From Bacilli bacterium (GTDB taxonomy: Bacteria; Bacillota_I; Bacilli_A; RF39; UBA660), in contig CAADYO010000001.1 in the NCBI GenBank assembly GCA_900753325.1, forward strand, positions 62,001-126,000: a DNA stretch of 64,000 nucleotides, written 5' to 3'. The notes beneath the pieces are model-generated. The model did no database searches. It worked only from the letters and a program-made list of their open reading frames with translations, and was not told where the DNA came from. Both the position numbers and the translations under genes were made by a program. Shown one piece after another: positions 8,585 through 16,922 of the stretch (its first letter is position 1; each line of letters starts with the position of its first letter).

Positions 8585-9133
8585 TTAACATATATTTCTT
8601 AGGATAACTACCCATTTATCACCATATTTTTTTTCTTTTATTTTAGTAAATGAATCATCATATATAATTTTATCTAAACTATTACTTTCACAAATAATTA
8701 GGCCAGAGCTGTTTAGAAGTTTTAAATTACTTATTAACTTAAGGCTTTCTTCTATATAATTTGTCGCATATGGTGGATCTAAAAAAATTAAATCAAATTT
8801 TATTTTTTTTGAAGAAAATTCTTTTAGGACTATTTTGTAATCTGAAAGGATAACTTTACAGTTTTTTACACCGATAGTTTTAATATTTTCATTTATTATT
8901 TTTATTGCTTGATGACTTTTATCTACGGCATAAGCAAAGGAAGCTCCTTCACTTAATGCTTCAATAGCAAGAGAGCCTGATCCAGAAAATAAATCAAGTA
9001 CAATACTTTCTTGTATATTATCTTGAATACTAGCAAAAAGGCTTTCTTTTACTCTATCCATGGTAGGTCTAGTACCATCAAGATTATATCCAAGTAAATT
9101 TCTACCTTTATATATTCCGCTAATTACTTTCAT
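8585..9133 (-). CDS. rsmD: 16S rRNA (guanine(966)-N2)-methyltransferase RsmD
   Basis: SAM-dependent methyltransferase of the small-subunit rRNA, 182 aa. It opens MKVISGIYKGRNL, then RPTMDRVKESLF, the SAM-binding LDLFSGSGSLAIEALSEGA and the catalytic DPPY (LIFLDPPYATNYIE), the full RsmD/YlbH pattern. The ATG at 9133 overlaps the stop of the upstream ylbF-like gene as ATGA; three in-frame codons upstream begin with a GTG that sits too close to the ribosome binding site. It closes the ylbD-ylbE-ylbF-rsmD group. coaD, the usual next gene in Bacillus, is absent here. Identity is firm. Confidence 0.96.
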   Translation of the reverse strand: MKVISGIYKGRNLLGYNLDGTRPTMDRVKESLFASIQDNIQESIVLDLFSGSGSLAIEALSEGASFAYAVDKSHQAIKIINENIKTIGVKNCKVILSDYKIVLKEFSSKKIKFDLIFLDPPYATNYIEESLKLISNLKLLNSSGLIICESNSLDKIIYDDSFTKIKEKKYGDKWVVILRNIC

Positions 9134-9414
9134 AATCCACACTTTCCCTTACTGTTAATCTTTTTTAATTCTTTATTAATATGTAGTATTAAAATATTTA
9201 GTTCTGTTTCTGCTTGTTTATATTTCTTATATAAACTATTACTATATATCTCCTCTTTTAATTTCTCATCTTTAGTTTCTTGATATTTTTTTATTTTTTC
9301 TTGTAAACTTGTACATTTATTAATTTTCTTGTTTAAGTCTTTTATGTTTTTAACTTCGCTAGTATTATTAAGACTTTCTTTTAACATAGCAACTTTTTCT
9401 AATAATTCTTCCAT
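9130..9414 (-). CDS. ylbF: YlbF/YmcA-family protein
   Basis: 94-aa, all-helical, Lys/Glu-rich protein. The pattern LYKKYKQAETELNILILHINKEL in its C-terminal half and its place directly before rsmD match Com_YlbF proteins, which in Bacillus form part of the Y-complex that steers RNase Y and affects competence and biofilm. Translation is coupled to rsmD through an ATGA overlap at 9130-9133. The residue match is loose because the family is short and low in complexity, so the call rests partly on gene order. Confidence 0.7.
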   Translation of the reverse strand: MEELLEKVAMLKESLNNTSEVKNIKDLNKKINKCTSLQEKIKKYQETKDEKLKEEIYSNSLYKKYKQAETELNILILHINKELKKINSKGKCGL

Positions 9415-9436
9415 ATTTTTATTTTATCACTAGTTT

Positions 9437-9658
9437 TTATTTAAGTACATCTAAAATATTAGAAACTAGACTAATTCCTTGGGAAATTTTAGCTATTCTG
9501 TCTTGTGTCGTTAATTTATATTTCTTCTTCATTTCTTCTTCAATTACTTTTAGATATGAGCTATTTCTATTTAGATATTTATACCAGGATGATTCTTCTC
9601 TTAAATAGTTATATATTAAGGGATTTGTTTTAATATAGTTAATTGTATATAAATCCAT
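9437..9658 (-). CDS. ylbE: YlbE-like protein
   Basis: 73-aa protein of unknown function. The block INYIKTNPLIYNYLREES, followed by WYKYLNRN and a C-terminal RIAKISQGISLVSNILDVL, follows the B. subtilis YlbE layout (short helix, W-Y-L-R-N turn, C-terminal helix). The ATG at 9658 is preferred because GAGG lies 6 nt upstream and it sits one base after the ylbD stop; a start 13 codons earlier would overlap ylbD. It lies between ylbD and ylbF as in Bacillus. Confidence 0.75.
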   Translation of the reverse strand: MDLYTINYIKTNPLIYNYLREESSWYKYLNRNSSYLKVIEEEMKKKYKLTTQDRIAKISQGISLVSNILDVLK

Positions 9659-9659
9659 A

Positions 9660-10019
9660 TCAATCCTCAAAGTATTTATACATTGGTCTTGGCTCATAAT
9701 TTGAAGCAGCAGGTTTTGTATTAGTTAGACCAATATCTTGTAAAAGTCCAATTGTTTTTTGTAGATTAGTAACACCTTTTTGAACTGAATCTAAGTCAAT
9801 ATTTTTAACGGCATTAAATAAATCTTTAAAAGATGAACTAGTACTTTCAACTTTATTTACAAAGTTCCTTGAAGATGTATAACTATCCCATATTTGACTA
9901 TTCTCACCATATATTTCGTATAACTCATATAATTTTTGCCAACTTACTTCATCTTTTAAAACTGATTGGGCAAGTTCTGGATGATTTCTTGCAAAAATTT
10001 TAAATGTTTCTTTTGACAT
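9660..10019 (-). CDS. ylbD: YlbD-family (putative spore coat) protein
   Basis: 119 aa. The N-terminus FKIFARNHPELAQSVLK followed by WQKLYELYEIYGENSQIWD corresponds to the conserved 'F-x-F-x-R-x-HP...W-Q-x-LYE-x-W' block of the YlbD coat protein family. The Ser-rich middle and helical C-terminus are not conserved in my memory of the family. It starts the ylbDEF-rsmD group. In Bacillus the protein is linked to the spore coat; whether this organism sporulates cannot be told from the window, so function should not be transferred blindly. Confidence 0.72.
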   Translation of the reverse strand: MSKETFKIFARNHPELAQSVLKDEVSWQKLYELYEIYGENSQIWDSYTSSRNFVNKVESTSSSFKDLFNAVKNIDLDSVQKGVTNLQKTIGLLQDIGLTNTKPAASNYEPRPMYKYFED

Positions 10020-10068
10020 AATATCACCTATATAATTTTATGTTCATTCAAGAAAAAAAGAAGTTTTT

Positions 10069-11175
10069 TTACTTCTCTTTGCCTTTCTCATCTCTAGTTA
10101 TACCATAGTCTTTTATCTCTTGAACCTTTTTTTCAAGTGCTGGTAGAAGAGTACGTTTTAGTTTTCCGGCTGTTCCTACATCAATACCAATTGTGGACAT
10201 GAGTTCATCAAAATCTTTCTTATTTGCTAAAGTATTTAAATTAATCATCGCTTGATGCATATCTTCATTATTATTTTCAATAGCATAATATGCGGAAAGA
10301 GTCCCTATAATATAACCAAATGGTATTAATGGATCGAATTGAGCTGGTTGGTCTATTTTTGTTTTTAGAGCTTCGGCTTGTTTTTTTTCTTCAGCTAATT
10401 CTTTTTCATATCTTTCAACAATATGATAGAATTCCTCTTTTGTTTTCGGCCTTGGAAAAATATTTAAATCTCTCATATCTTGATAACTGGTGTTGCTAAT
10501 TGGGCCAGTTGTACAGAAACATGTTAATACAGAAAATTTAGGTATTAAATTACAAACACAATAATATAAGTCCTTAAAGCGAAAAATAGTATGTGCCATA
10601 ATCTCGGATGAAGAAAAGCCTTTTTTCTTTAAAAAATTACACATATCAATTTCAAAGTATATTGATATTGCCTCTGTAATATAATCTCTTGATATTCTGT
10701 TTTCTTCTTCATTATTTAAACTATGCACAAACTCATGTATTAAGGTGGCAGGGTCTTCAGTATTGTGTCTTAAGACTGTATTTATGTAGTTGTGTTTATT
10801 TTGATCTTTTCCGGATTCATTTTCTAGATTATCAGCATTTTCAGTACTTGGATCAACGACAATATTAATAGTTCCATCTGCCAAATCTCTCAAGAAGTCA
10901 TTTTTATACTCCGGCATTCTTTCTTCTATGTATTCTATTGAAAAATCAAGTATTTCGGTTAAAGAAAGCTTTCTGACGTCTTCTTGAGATTTTTTTTCTA
11001 ACTCTTTAAGTTGCTGAAATGTAAAGTTGTTTTGCAGATATTTTTTTAACATAGCTGTCAGATTATAAAAATACAGTGAATTATTTAGAAAGGAAGTATT
11101 TTCCATCCAAAGGCAATATTCATTTAGCATTGAATTTAGATTTGGATATTCGTTTTTTATTTCTTGTTTCTCCAT
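10069..11175 (-). CDS. Putative HExxH zinc metallopeptidase-like protein
   Basis: 368-aa protein not recognised as a named family. The only catalytic-looking motif is TLIHEFVHSLNN (HEFVH, about residue 147), followed by a Glu in YITEAISIYFEIDM about 25 residues later, as in gluzincin-type peptidases. No signal peptide or membrane segment, so it would be cytosolic. The C-terminal half has a helical, Lys/Glu-rich segment (about 240-265), a region with FGYIIGTLSAYYAI, and a charged tail. The start lies 1 nt after the parC stop, so it is probably co-transcribed and coupled to topoisomerase IV, though no functional link is known. Peptidase activity is inferred from the motif alone. Confidence 0.55.
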   Translation of the reverse strand: MEKQEIKNEYPNLNSMLNEYCLWMENTSFLNNSLYFYNLTAMLKKYLQNNFTFQQLKELEKKSQEDVRKLSLTEILDFSIEYIEERMPEYKNDFLRDLADGTINIVVDPSTENADNLENESGKDQNKHNYINTVLRHNTEDPATLIHEFVHSLNNEEENRISRDYITEAISIYFEIDMCNFLKKKGFSSSEIMAHTIFRFKDLYYCVCNLIPKFSVLTCFCTTGPISNTSYQDMRDLNIFPRPKTKEEFYHIVERYEKELAEEKKQAEALKTKIDQPAQFDPLIPFGYIIGTLSAYYAIENNNEDMHQAMINLNTLANKKDFDELMSTIGIDVGTAGKLKRTLLPALEKKVQEIKDYGITRDEKGKEK

Positions 11176-11176
11176 G

Positions 11177-13732
11177 TTACTTTAAGAAGTCATCTATAGT
11201 CATTAGACGATCATCTATCTCCTTTAAGGATATTCGTTCTTTTCTTGGTTTTTCTTCTTTTGATTCTTCCATTTTAGGATTATCAGTTTCCATTAAATTA
11301 ATTTGTTCTTTAACGTTTCTTTCTAATGATGCTTCTATAAAGGCATCTATTATATTGTGTTTAGTTATTTGACTACCAGTTGAATGACGATCACTTATTG
11401 GTAGTTCTGTTAATTTTATCATATTAATGTCATTATTCTTTATACCAATATAGTTTTTGGAATCAGTTATAAATGTTTTTAAAACTTTATACGGATTAGT
11501 TTTTACTTCTCTAATTACCAATAGGCCTCGTCTAGTTCTTGTTGATAATTCAAATTCACTTAGTCTAATACGTTTTCCTGTTCCTTTGTCTGTAATAATG
11601 GAGATAAATTCATCTTGTTGTGGATTGTATTGATTAGCTGATACTAAATAATCATCTTTTAATTTAATGGCTTTTACACCTGATGCTTTCACTCCAACAA
11701 CTGGAACTTCATCCATTTTAAAGCTTAGTCCATAACCTGTATCTGTTGTTAGGAAAAGGCACGGTTTTTCTTCTAGAAAGCTTGCTATTACGTAATCATT
11801 TTCTTTTAATTTCATACAGTTAGTAGCTTTAGAGTAACGAAGAAGTTTAAAGTCTTTTAACTTAGACCTTTTAATCATACCATCATGGGTTGCAATAACG
11901 ACATTTTTATCATTTTCAAAACTGTAGGCAGGTATGGCTGAAACAATATTTTCTTCAGATGACATTTCAATAATATTACTTACATGTTTAGGCATATCTT
12001 TCCATTTTAAATCTGGAATTATATGAACTGGTATGTGTAGATAATTACCAGCTGTTGTAAATACTAGAAGAGTGTCTGTCGTATTCATTTCATAGATACC
12101 AATAATATAGTCATTTTCTTTTATGGTTATATCTTCTGGATTTGATGCTGTATAACTACGGAAAGATGTTCTTTTTATGTAGCCATCTTTTGTTACTAAG
12201 ACAACAACATCTTCTTTTGGTATCATAGCTGTTGTATCAATTTTGATTTCAGTTATCTCAGCTTTAATCTCGGTTATTCTAGGACATGGGTAATTTTCTT
12301 TAACGTCACGCAAATCTTTTTTCATAACGGATTTTAAAACAGCTTCGCTACCTAGAATAGCACTTAAGCCATTAATTATCTTCTCTAGAGAAGCTTTTTC
12401 ATTTTCTAGGGCGACAACATCTGTATTAGTTAAGCGATATAGTTGCAATACAACGATTGCTTCTGCTTGATCCTCAGTAAACTCAAACTCTTTTACTAAA
12501 TTCATTTTAGCGTCTTGCTTATTTTTAGATGCTCTAATTACTTTTATAACCTCATCTAAAATAGAAATACATTTTATTAATCCTTCGACAATATGATATC
12601 TAGCTTTAGCGTGAGCTAGGTCAAACTCGGTTCTTCTTTTTACAACGTCTTTTTGATGTCTAATAAAGGCATCAAGAGAACCGGTTAGTCCTAATAGTTT
12701 TGGTCTTCTATTTACAATTGAAACCATGTTAAAATTGTAACTTATTTGCATATCTGTATTTTTTAATAAGTAATTTACAATTAAATCTTTGTTAGCATTT
12801 TTCTTCAAGTCAATTACTATTCTAATATCAGCGGCTGACTCATCACGGACTTCAACAATTCCTTCTATTTTTTTATCAATTCTAATATCATCTATTTTTT
12901 TTACTAAAAGGGCTTTATTAGTTTCAAATGGTATCTCAGTTATGACAAGAGATGTTTTACTTTTATCTTCTTCAAATGTATATTTACTTCTAATATTAAT
13001 TTTACCGCGTCCTGTTGTATAGGCATCTTTTATGCCTTCAATGCCTTCTACTATTGCTCCGGTTGGAAAATCTGGTCCTTTAACAAATTGCATTAAATCT
13101 TCTAGACTACATTCTGGGTGATCGATACGATAAATAGTGGCATCAATTACTTCACCTAAGTTGTGTGGTGGAATATTAGTAGCGTAACCAGCTGATATTC
13201 CTTGAGCTCCATAAACTAATAGGGCTGGAAATCTAGCAGGAAGAACAGTTGGCTCAACAGTTGTATCATCAAAGTTTGGAGCAAATTCAATTGTATTTTT
13301 GTCGATGTCTCTTAGCATTTCATTACTTATTTTAGAAAGCCTTGCTTCAGTATAACGATAAGCTGCTGGAGAGTCACCATCAATTGAACCGTTGTTACCA
13401 TGCATATCAATGTATGGTAATCTAGTTTTCCATGGTTGAGACATACGTACCATAGCGTCATAAATTGAACTGTCACCGTGAGGATGATAATTACCAATTA
13501 CGTCTCCTACTGTTTTGGCACTTTTTCGATAGCCATGATCATAAGTATTTTTTTCTTTATACATTGAGTATAATATACGACGTTGAACTGGTTTTAATCC
13601 ATCTCTAGCATCAGGTATTGCACGATCTTGAATTATATATTTTGAGTAACTTCCAAATCTCTCACCCATTATATCTTCAAGGGTATAATCGAATATCTTC
13701 TCAATTATTTCTTCTGTTTTTGTTTTTGACAT
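11177..13732 (-). CDS. parC: DNA topoisomerase IV subunit A
   Basis: DNA breakage-reunion subunit of topoisomerase IV (851 aa), which decatenates sister chromosomes. It carries IPDARDGLKPVQRRILY, the winged-helix region NYHPHGDSSIYDAMVRMSQ, the catalytic tyrosine in RYTEARLS, and NIPPHNLGEVIDA; the C-terminal beta-pinwheel follows from about residue 510. It sits directly downstream of parE (17 nt). Classed as ParC rather than GyrA because of the partner gene and because I see no clean GyrA box (QRRGGKG). The position equivalent to E. coli ParC Glu84 is Asp. Identity is firm. Confidence 0.93.
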   Translation of the reverse strand: MSKTKTEEIIEKIFDYTLEDIMGERFGSYSKYIIQDRAIPDARDGLKPVQRRILYSMYKEKNTYDHGYRKSAKTVGDVIGNYHPHGDSSIYDAMVRMSQPWKTRLPYIDMHGNNGSIDGDSPAAYRYTEARLSKISNEMLRDIDKNTIEFAPNFDDTTVEPTVLPARFPALLVYGAQGISAGYATNIPPHNLGEVIDATIYRIDHPECSLEDLMQFVKGPDFPTGAIVEGIEGIKDAYTTGRGKINIRSKYTFEEDKSKTSLVITEIPFETNKALLVKKIDDIRIDKKIEGIVEVRDESAADIRIVIDLKKNANKDLIVNYLLKNTDMQISYNFNMVSIVNRRPKLLGLTGSLDAFIRHQKDVVKRRTEFDLAHAKARYHIVEGLIKCISILDEVIKVIRASKNKQDAKMNLVKEFEFTEDQAEAIVVLQLYRLTNTDVVALENEKASLEKIINGLSAILGSEAVLKSVMKKDLRDVKENYPCPRITEIKAEITEIKIDTTAMIPKEDVVVLVTKDGYIKRTSFRSYTASNPEDITIKENDYIIGIYEMNTTDTLLVFTTAGNYLHIPVHIIPDLKWKDMPKHVSNIIEMSSEENIVSAIPAYSFENDKNVVIATHDGMIKRSKLKDFKLLRYSKATNCMKLKENDYVIASFLEEKPCLFLTTDTGYGLSFKMDEVPVVGVKASGVKAIKLKDDYLVSANQYNPQQDEFISIITDKGTGKRIRLSEFELSTRTRRGLLVIREVKTNPYKVLKTFITDSKNYIGIKNNDINMIKLTELPISDRHSTGSQITKHNIIDAFIEASLERNVKEQINLMETDNPKMEESKEEKPRKERISLKEIDDRLMTIDDFLK

Positions 13733-13749
13733 ATCTACACCTACTCTTT

Positions 13750-15654
13750 TTAGTTAATTGCATAATCATCTTCTAGAGAGAATTCTACATTTTCTTCAAT
13801 CCATTCTTTTCTTGGTGGTACATCATCACCCATTAGGATGGATACACGTTTTTCTGCCAACTGAGCATCTTCTATATTTACTCTAATTAGTGTTCTGGTT
13901 CCTGGCTTCATGGTTGTTTCACATAACTGATCGGCGTTCATTTCACCAAGTCCTTTATATCTTTGAATTTCACATTTTTTGCCTTTACTTTTTTCTTTCA
14001 TTTCATCAATGGTGTATGCATATTCAATATTTTTACCGGATTGAATTTTAAATAATGGTGGCAAGGCAACAAATAATCTTCCATCTTCAATCAATGGTTT
14101 CATATAACGATAGAAAAATGTTAATAATAAACATTGAATATGTCCACCATCTTCATCGGCATCGGACATGATAATAACTTTTGAGTACTCACAGTCTTTT
14201 ATATCAAAGTTAGAGCCATATCCAGCGCCAATTGTATATATCATGGTATTTATTTCTTCATTTTTTAAAATATCTTCTTCTTTAGTTTTTTCAGTATTTA
14301 AGACTTTACCTCTTAAAGGAAGAATTGCTTGGTAGCGTCTATCTCTTCCTTGTTTAGCAGAACCTCCTGCTGAATCTCCTTCGACTAAGAATAATTCTTT
14401 TTTGGCCTTATCTTTACTTTGAGCTGGAGCAAGTTTTCCGGAAAGGGAACGTTCTTTATTATTTTTTTTAGTTCCTTTACGGGCTTCTTCCCTAGCCTTT
14501 CTAGCTGCTTCACGAGCTATTTTGCTACGTAAACTTTTATTAATTATTTCAGTTGCTATTGATTTATTTTCTTCTAAAAATGTTCTAATTTGCTCAGTTA
14601 CAATATTTTCAACGGCAACTCTAGCTTGCGGTGTTCCTAACTTTCCTTTAGTTTGCCCTTCAAATTGAAGAATTGCTTCTGGTATTTTTAAACTGATAAC
14701 AGCGGTTAGACCTTCTCTAACGTCACTACCTTCAAAAGCCTTATCTTTTCCTTTTACAAAACCATTAGTTTTGGCGTAATCATTAAAGGCTTTTGTTAGT
14801 GCTGTTTTAAAGCCAACTTCATGTGAACCACCATCAATAGTTTTAACGTTATTGACAAAACTTACAATATTTTCATTGTATGAATCAGTATACTGAAGGG
14901 CTATGTCTACATCCATTTTATCTCTGGTTCCAGTTAGTGATAAAACCTTATGAAGTGGAGTTTTACCTTTATTTAATTCTTCAACAAATTCTTCGATACC
15001 TCTTTCGTAGTGAAACTTAGCTTCTCTTTCATCTTCTTCGTCTATTACTTCTAAAGTTATGCCTTTTAAAAGAAAAGCACTTTCTTGCATTCTTTCGCAT
15101 ATTGTCGTATATGAAAAATTTGTTGTTGTGAAGATTTCATCATCTGGTAAAAACCTAACTGTAGTACCAGTTTTATTAGTTGTGCCTATTTCTTTTAAAG
15201 GTACGGCTACATGGCCACCATTTTCAAAACGAATATAATATTCTTTTTTATCTCTTTTAATAGTTACTTCCATCCATTTTGATAAAGCGTTAACGACACT
15301 ACTACCAACACCATGTAATCCACCTGAAACTTTGTAGCCATCACTTTCGAACTTACCACCGGCATGTAGAACGGTAAAGATTACTTCTGGTGTTGATTTA
15401 CCTGATTCATGCATACCAGTTGGAACTCCACGGCCGTGATCTTCAACGCTTACTGATTTATCTTTGTGAATGGTTACTTTTATATAATCTCCATAACCAT
15501 TAATAGCTTCATCTATAGCATTATCTACAATTTCCCATACTAAGTGATGTAGTCCTCTTTTATCTGTTGAACCTATATACATACCTGGTCTTTTTCTTAC
15601 AGCCTCTAATCCTTCTAGTATTTTTATTGATGACTCATTGTATTTTAATGCCAT
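13750..15654 (-). CDS. parE: DNA topoisomerase IV subunit B
   Basis: ATPase subunit of topoisomerase IV, 634 aa. GHKL ATPase motifs: EIVDNAIDEAINGYG, VEDHGRGVPTGMHE, and the lid GGLHGVGSSVVNALSKW; TOPRIM motifs: LFLVEGDSAGGSAKQGRDR and MSDADEDGGHIQCLLLTFF. The ending PPRKEWIEENVEF is typical of ParE. GAGTGAT precedes the ATG. A consensus promoter with 17-bp spacing lies just upstream (15686-15714) and parC follows after 17 nt. Assigned ParE rather than GyrB from TGMHESGKSTPEVIFTVLHA and the length. Confidence 0.95.
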   Translation of the reverse strand: MALKYNESSIKILEGLEAVRKRPGMYIGSTDKRGLHHLVWEIVDNAIDEAINGYGDYIKVTIHKDKSVSVEDHGRGVPTGMHESGKSTPEVIFTVLHAGGKFESDGYKVSGGLHGVGSSVVNALSKWMEVTIKRDKKEYYIRFENGGHVAVPLKEIGTTNKTGTTVRFLPDDEIFTTTNFSYTTICERMQESAFLLKGITLEVIDEEDEREAKFHYERGIEEFVEELNKGKTPLHKVLSLTGTRDKMDVDIALQYTDSYNENIVSFVNNVKTIDGGSHEVGFKTALTKAFNDYAKTNGFVKGKDKAFEGSDVREGLTAVISLKIPEAILQFEGQTKGKLGTPQARVAVENIVTEQIRTFLEENKSIATEIINKSLRSKIAREAARKAREEARKGTKKNNKERSLSGKLAPAQSKDKAKKELFLVEGDSAGGSAKQGRDRRYQAILPLRGKVLNTEKTKEEDILKNEEINTMIYTIGAGYGSNFDIKDCEYSKVIIMSDADEDGGHIQCLLLTFFYRYMKPLIEDGRLFVALPPLFKIQSGKNIEYAYTIDEMKEKSKGKKCEIQRYKGLGEMNADQLCETTMKPGTRTLIRVNIEDAQLAEKRVSILMGDDVPPRKEWIEENVEFSLEDDYAIN

Positions 15655-15685
15655 TTTATCACTCCTATAATTTCAATCATTTATT

Positions 15686-15714
15686 ATTATAACTAAATAA
15701 AGCGTTTTTTTCAA
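15686..15714 (-). promoter_or_regulatory. SigA-type promoter of parE-parC
   Basis: Minus strand TTGAAA (15709-15714), 17-bp spacer, TATAAT (15686-15691). The -35 box overlaps a small AGCGTT/AACGCT inverted repeat. Confidence 0.8.
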
Positions 15715-15773
15715 CGCTCTTTTACTTTATTTTACAAAGGTGGAAGGACTATATTTCCAATCAAGAAGAAAAA

Positions 15774-15806
15774 GAAGATACTTCATTTATATAAATTTAT
15801 ATCTTC
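15774..15806 (-). terminator. Intrinsic terminator downstream of the lipoprotein-like gene
   Basis: Minus strand GAAGATA ... TATCTTC stem followed by TTTTTCTTC; ends the unit that finishes at 15816 and separates it from the parE promoter. Confidence 0.7.
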
Positions 15807-15815
15807 CTTTTAATA

Positions 15816-16601
15816 TTATTTATTAGAACCTGTATATTCTGTTTCATTACCCTTTCGGTCATAAACATACACTTTTTGTTTTCCATCTTCTGTTTCTTTT
15901 GTTACTTTGTTATTAACTAATACTACCACATCAGTCGAAACATCAACACCATATGGTTCATCCTCACCGTTTTGAATTAACAGTCCGTAGACAGACGCTA
16001 TTTTATTGGCATATACGCCTTTTTTAAGGTATTCACGTTCTGTATGTCTGCGTTCTTCAATACTTCCGGATGCATAACCGTTGAAACCAATGGAAGATCC
16101 AGATATAAAAGTATCATTTTGACCTTCTATTTCATTAACGGCATAAAAGCAAGTGGTATCAGATATAGGGAAGCCATACATTAAACTATTATGAATCCTA
16201 TCATCCATACTGTCTTGAGTTATACCATTCATTTCTGGATATGTTGATATTATAGTTGTATCAGTGTGAACGTTATCAATATATACTTTTTTTCCGTCTG
16301 GTAAACCTTCTGTATAAACTTTTGTATATATTTTTTTATCAGATGTTATATGCCATTCTTTAGAGACATCACCCTCCAAAGCATATTCAATTACTAGCTT
16401 AAAATCTTCACCAGGCACATCAATTATTTGGGGCTTAAAAGCTTCCTCTGGACTAGTACTATCTATAGTATCATATTGTTCTGTTGCATCTGGCACAATA
16501 GTTACCTCATGTTCAATACAGCCAGTTTGAGTTGACCAGGTTATAGTAGCAGCCAATAAAACAGTAGCTAATTTCTTTTTATTTCCTATTTTGACTTTCA
16601 T
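15816..16601 (-). CDS. Putative exported or lipid-anchored protein of unknown function
   Basis: 261 aa. A basic start (MKVKIGNKKKLA) and a hydrophobic stretch TVLLAATITW end at TQTGCIEHE: this looks like a signal peptide with a possible lipobox, although Gln at -3 is poor. The mature part is acidic and rich in beta-forming residues, with no catalytic motif I recognise; SIGFNGYASGSIEERRHTER is the most distinctive segment. The ATG at 16601 is chosen because AGGA lies 8 nt upstream; the ATG at 16610 overlaps that signal. Stands alone with its own terminator. Confidence 0.6.
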   Translation of the reverse strand: MKVKIGNKKKLATVLLAATITWSTQTGCIEHEVTIVPDATEQYDTIDSTSPEEAFKPQIIDVPGEDFKLVIEYALEGDVSKEWHITSDKKIYTKVYTEGLPDGKKVYIDNVHTDTTIISTYPEMNGITQDSMDDRIHNSLMYGFPISDTTCFYAVNEIEGQNDTFISGSSIGFNGYASGSIEERRHTEREYLKKGVYANKIASVYGLLIQNGEDEPYGVDVSTDVVVLVNNKVTKETEDGKQKVYVYDRKGNETEYTGSNK

Positions 16602-16719
16602 CACAAACATCCTACATTTAGTTCTTGATTTATTATTCTATATGTAAACCAAATACATGTCAAGCATATAAAAATAGCTCTAAATATAGGACAAAAGAAA
16701 AATTGACCAGGTCAGTCAA

Positions 16720-16887
16720 TTAGTCTAAATCATCTAATTTGTCATATGTTTTTTTAGCCATATCTTTAGCCATTGTTTTCATATTACATACAACATCAGG
16801 ATTATTTTTTAAATACATGTAAGCAACAGCTGCCATTACACCAACAATTGCTGTTATTACCATGCCTTTTTTACTACCATTTTCCAT
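16720..16887 (-). CDS. Small single-pass membrane protein (55 aa)
   Basis: A 55-codon reading frame with AGGTG 5 nt before its ATG at 16887. It has a Lys-containing start, one hydrophobic helix (MVITAIVGVMAAVAYMY) and an amphipathic, charged C-terminus with two MAKDMAKK-type repeats, ending LDDLD. The topology resembles small YtxH-like membrane proteins but is too short to assign. It lies between recD2 and the lipoprotein-like gene. The start signal and membrane-helix composition argue that it is a real gene. Confidence 0.7.
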   Translation of the reverse strand: MENGSKKGMVITAIVGVMAAVAYMYLKNNPDVVCNMKTMAKDMAKKTYDKLDDLD

Positions 16888-16922
16888 ATTTTCACCTCAG
16901 TTTTAGTATGGAAAATATTTAT

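Noticed and set aside
9130..9662. Mycoplasma-type code (TGA as Trp) given the AT-rich, reduced gene set
   Set aside because: TGA stops fit the ylbD end and the ATGA overlap with rsmD, and Trp residues use TGG.
13750..15654. gyrB instead of parE
   Set aside because: The TGMHESGKSTPEVIFTVLHA block, the adjacent parC-like gene without a clear GyrA box and the overall length favour topoisomerase IV.
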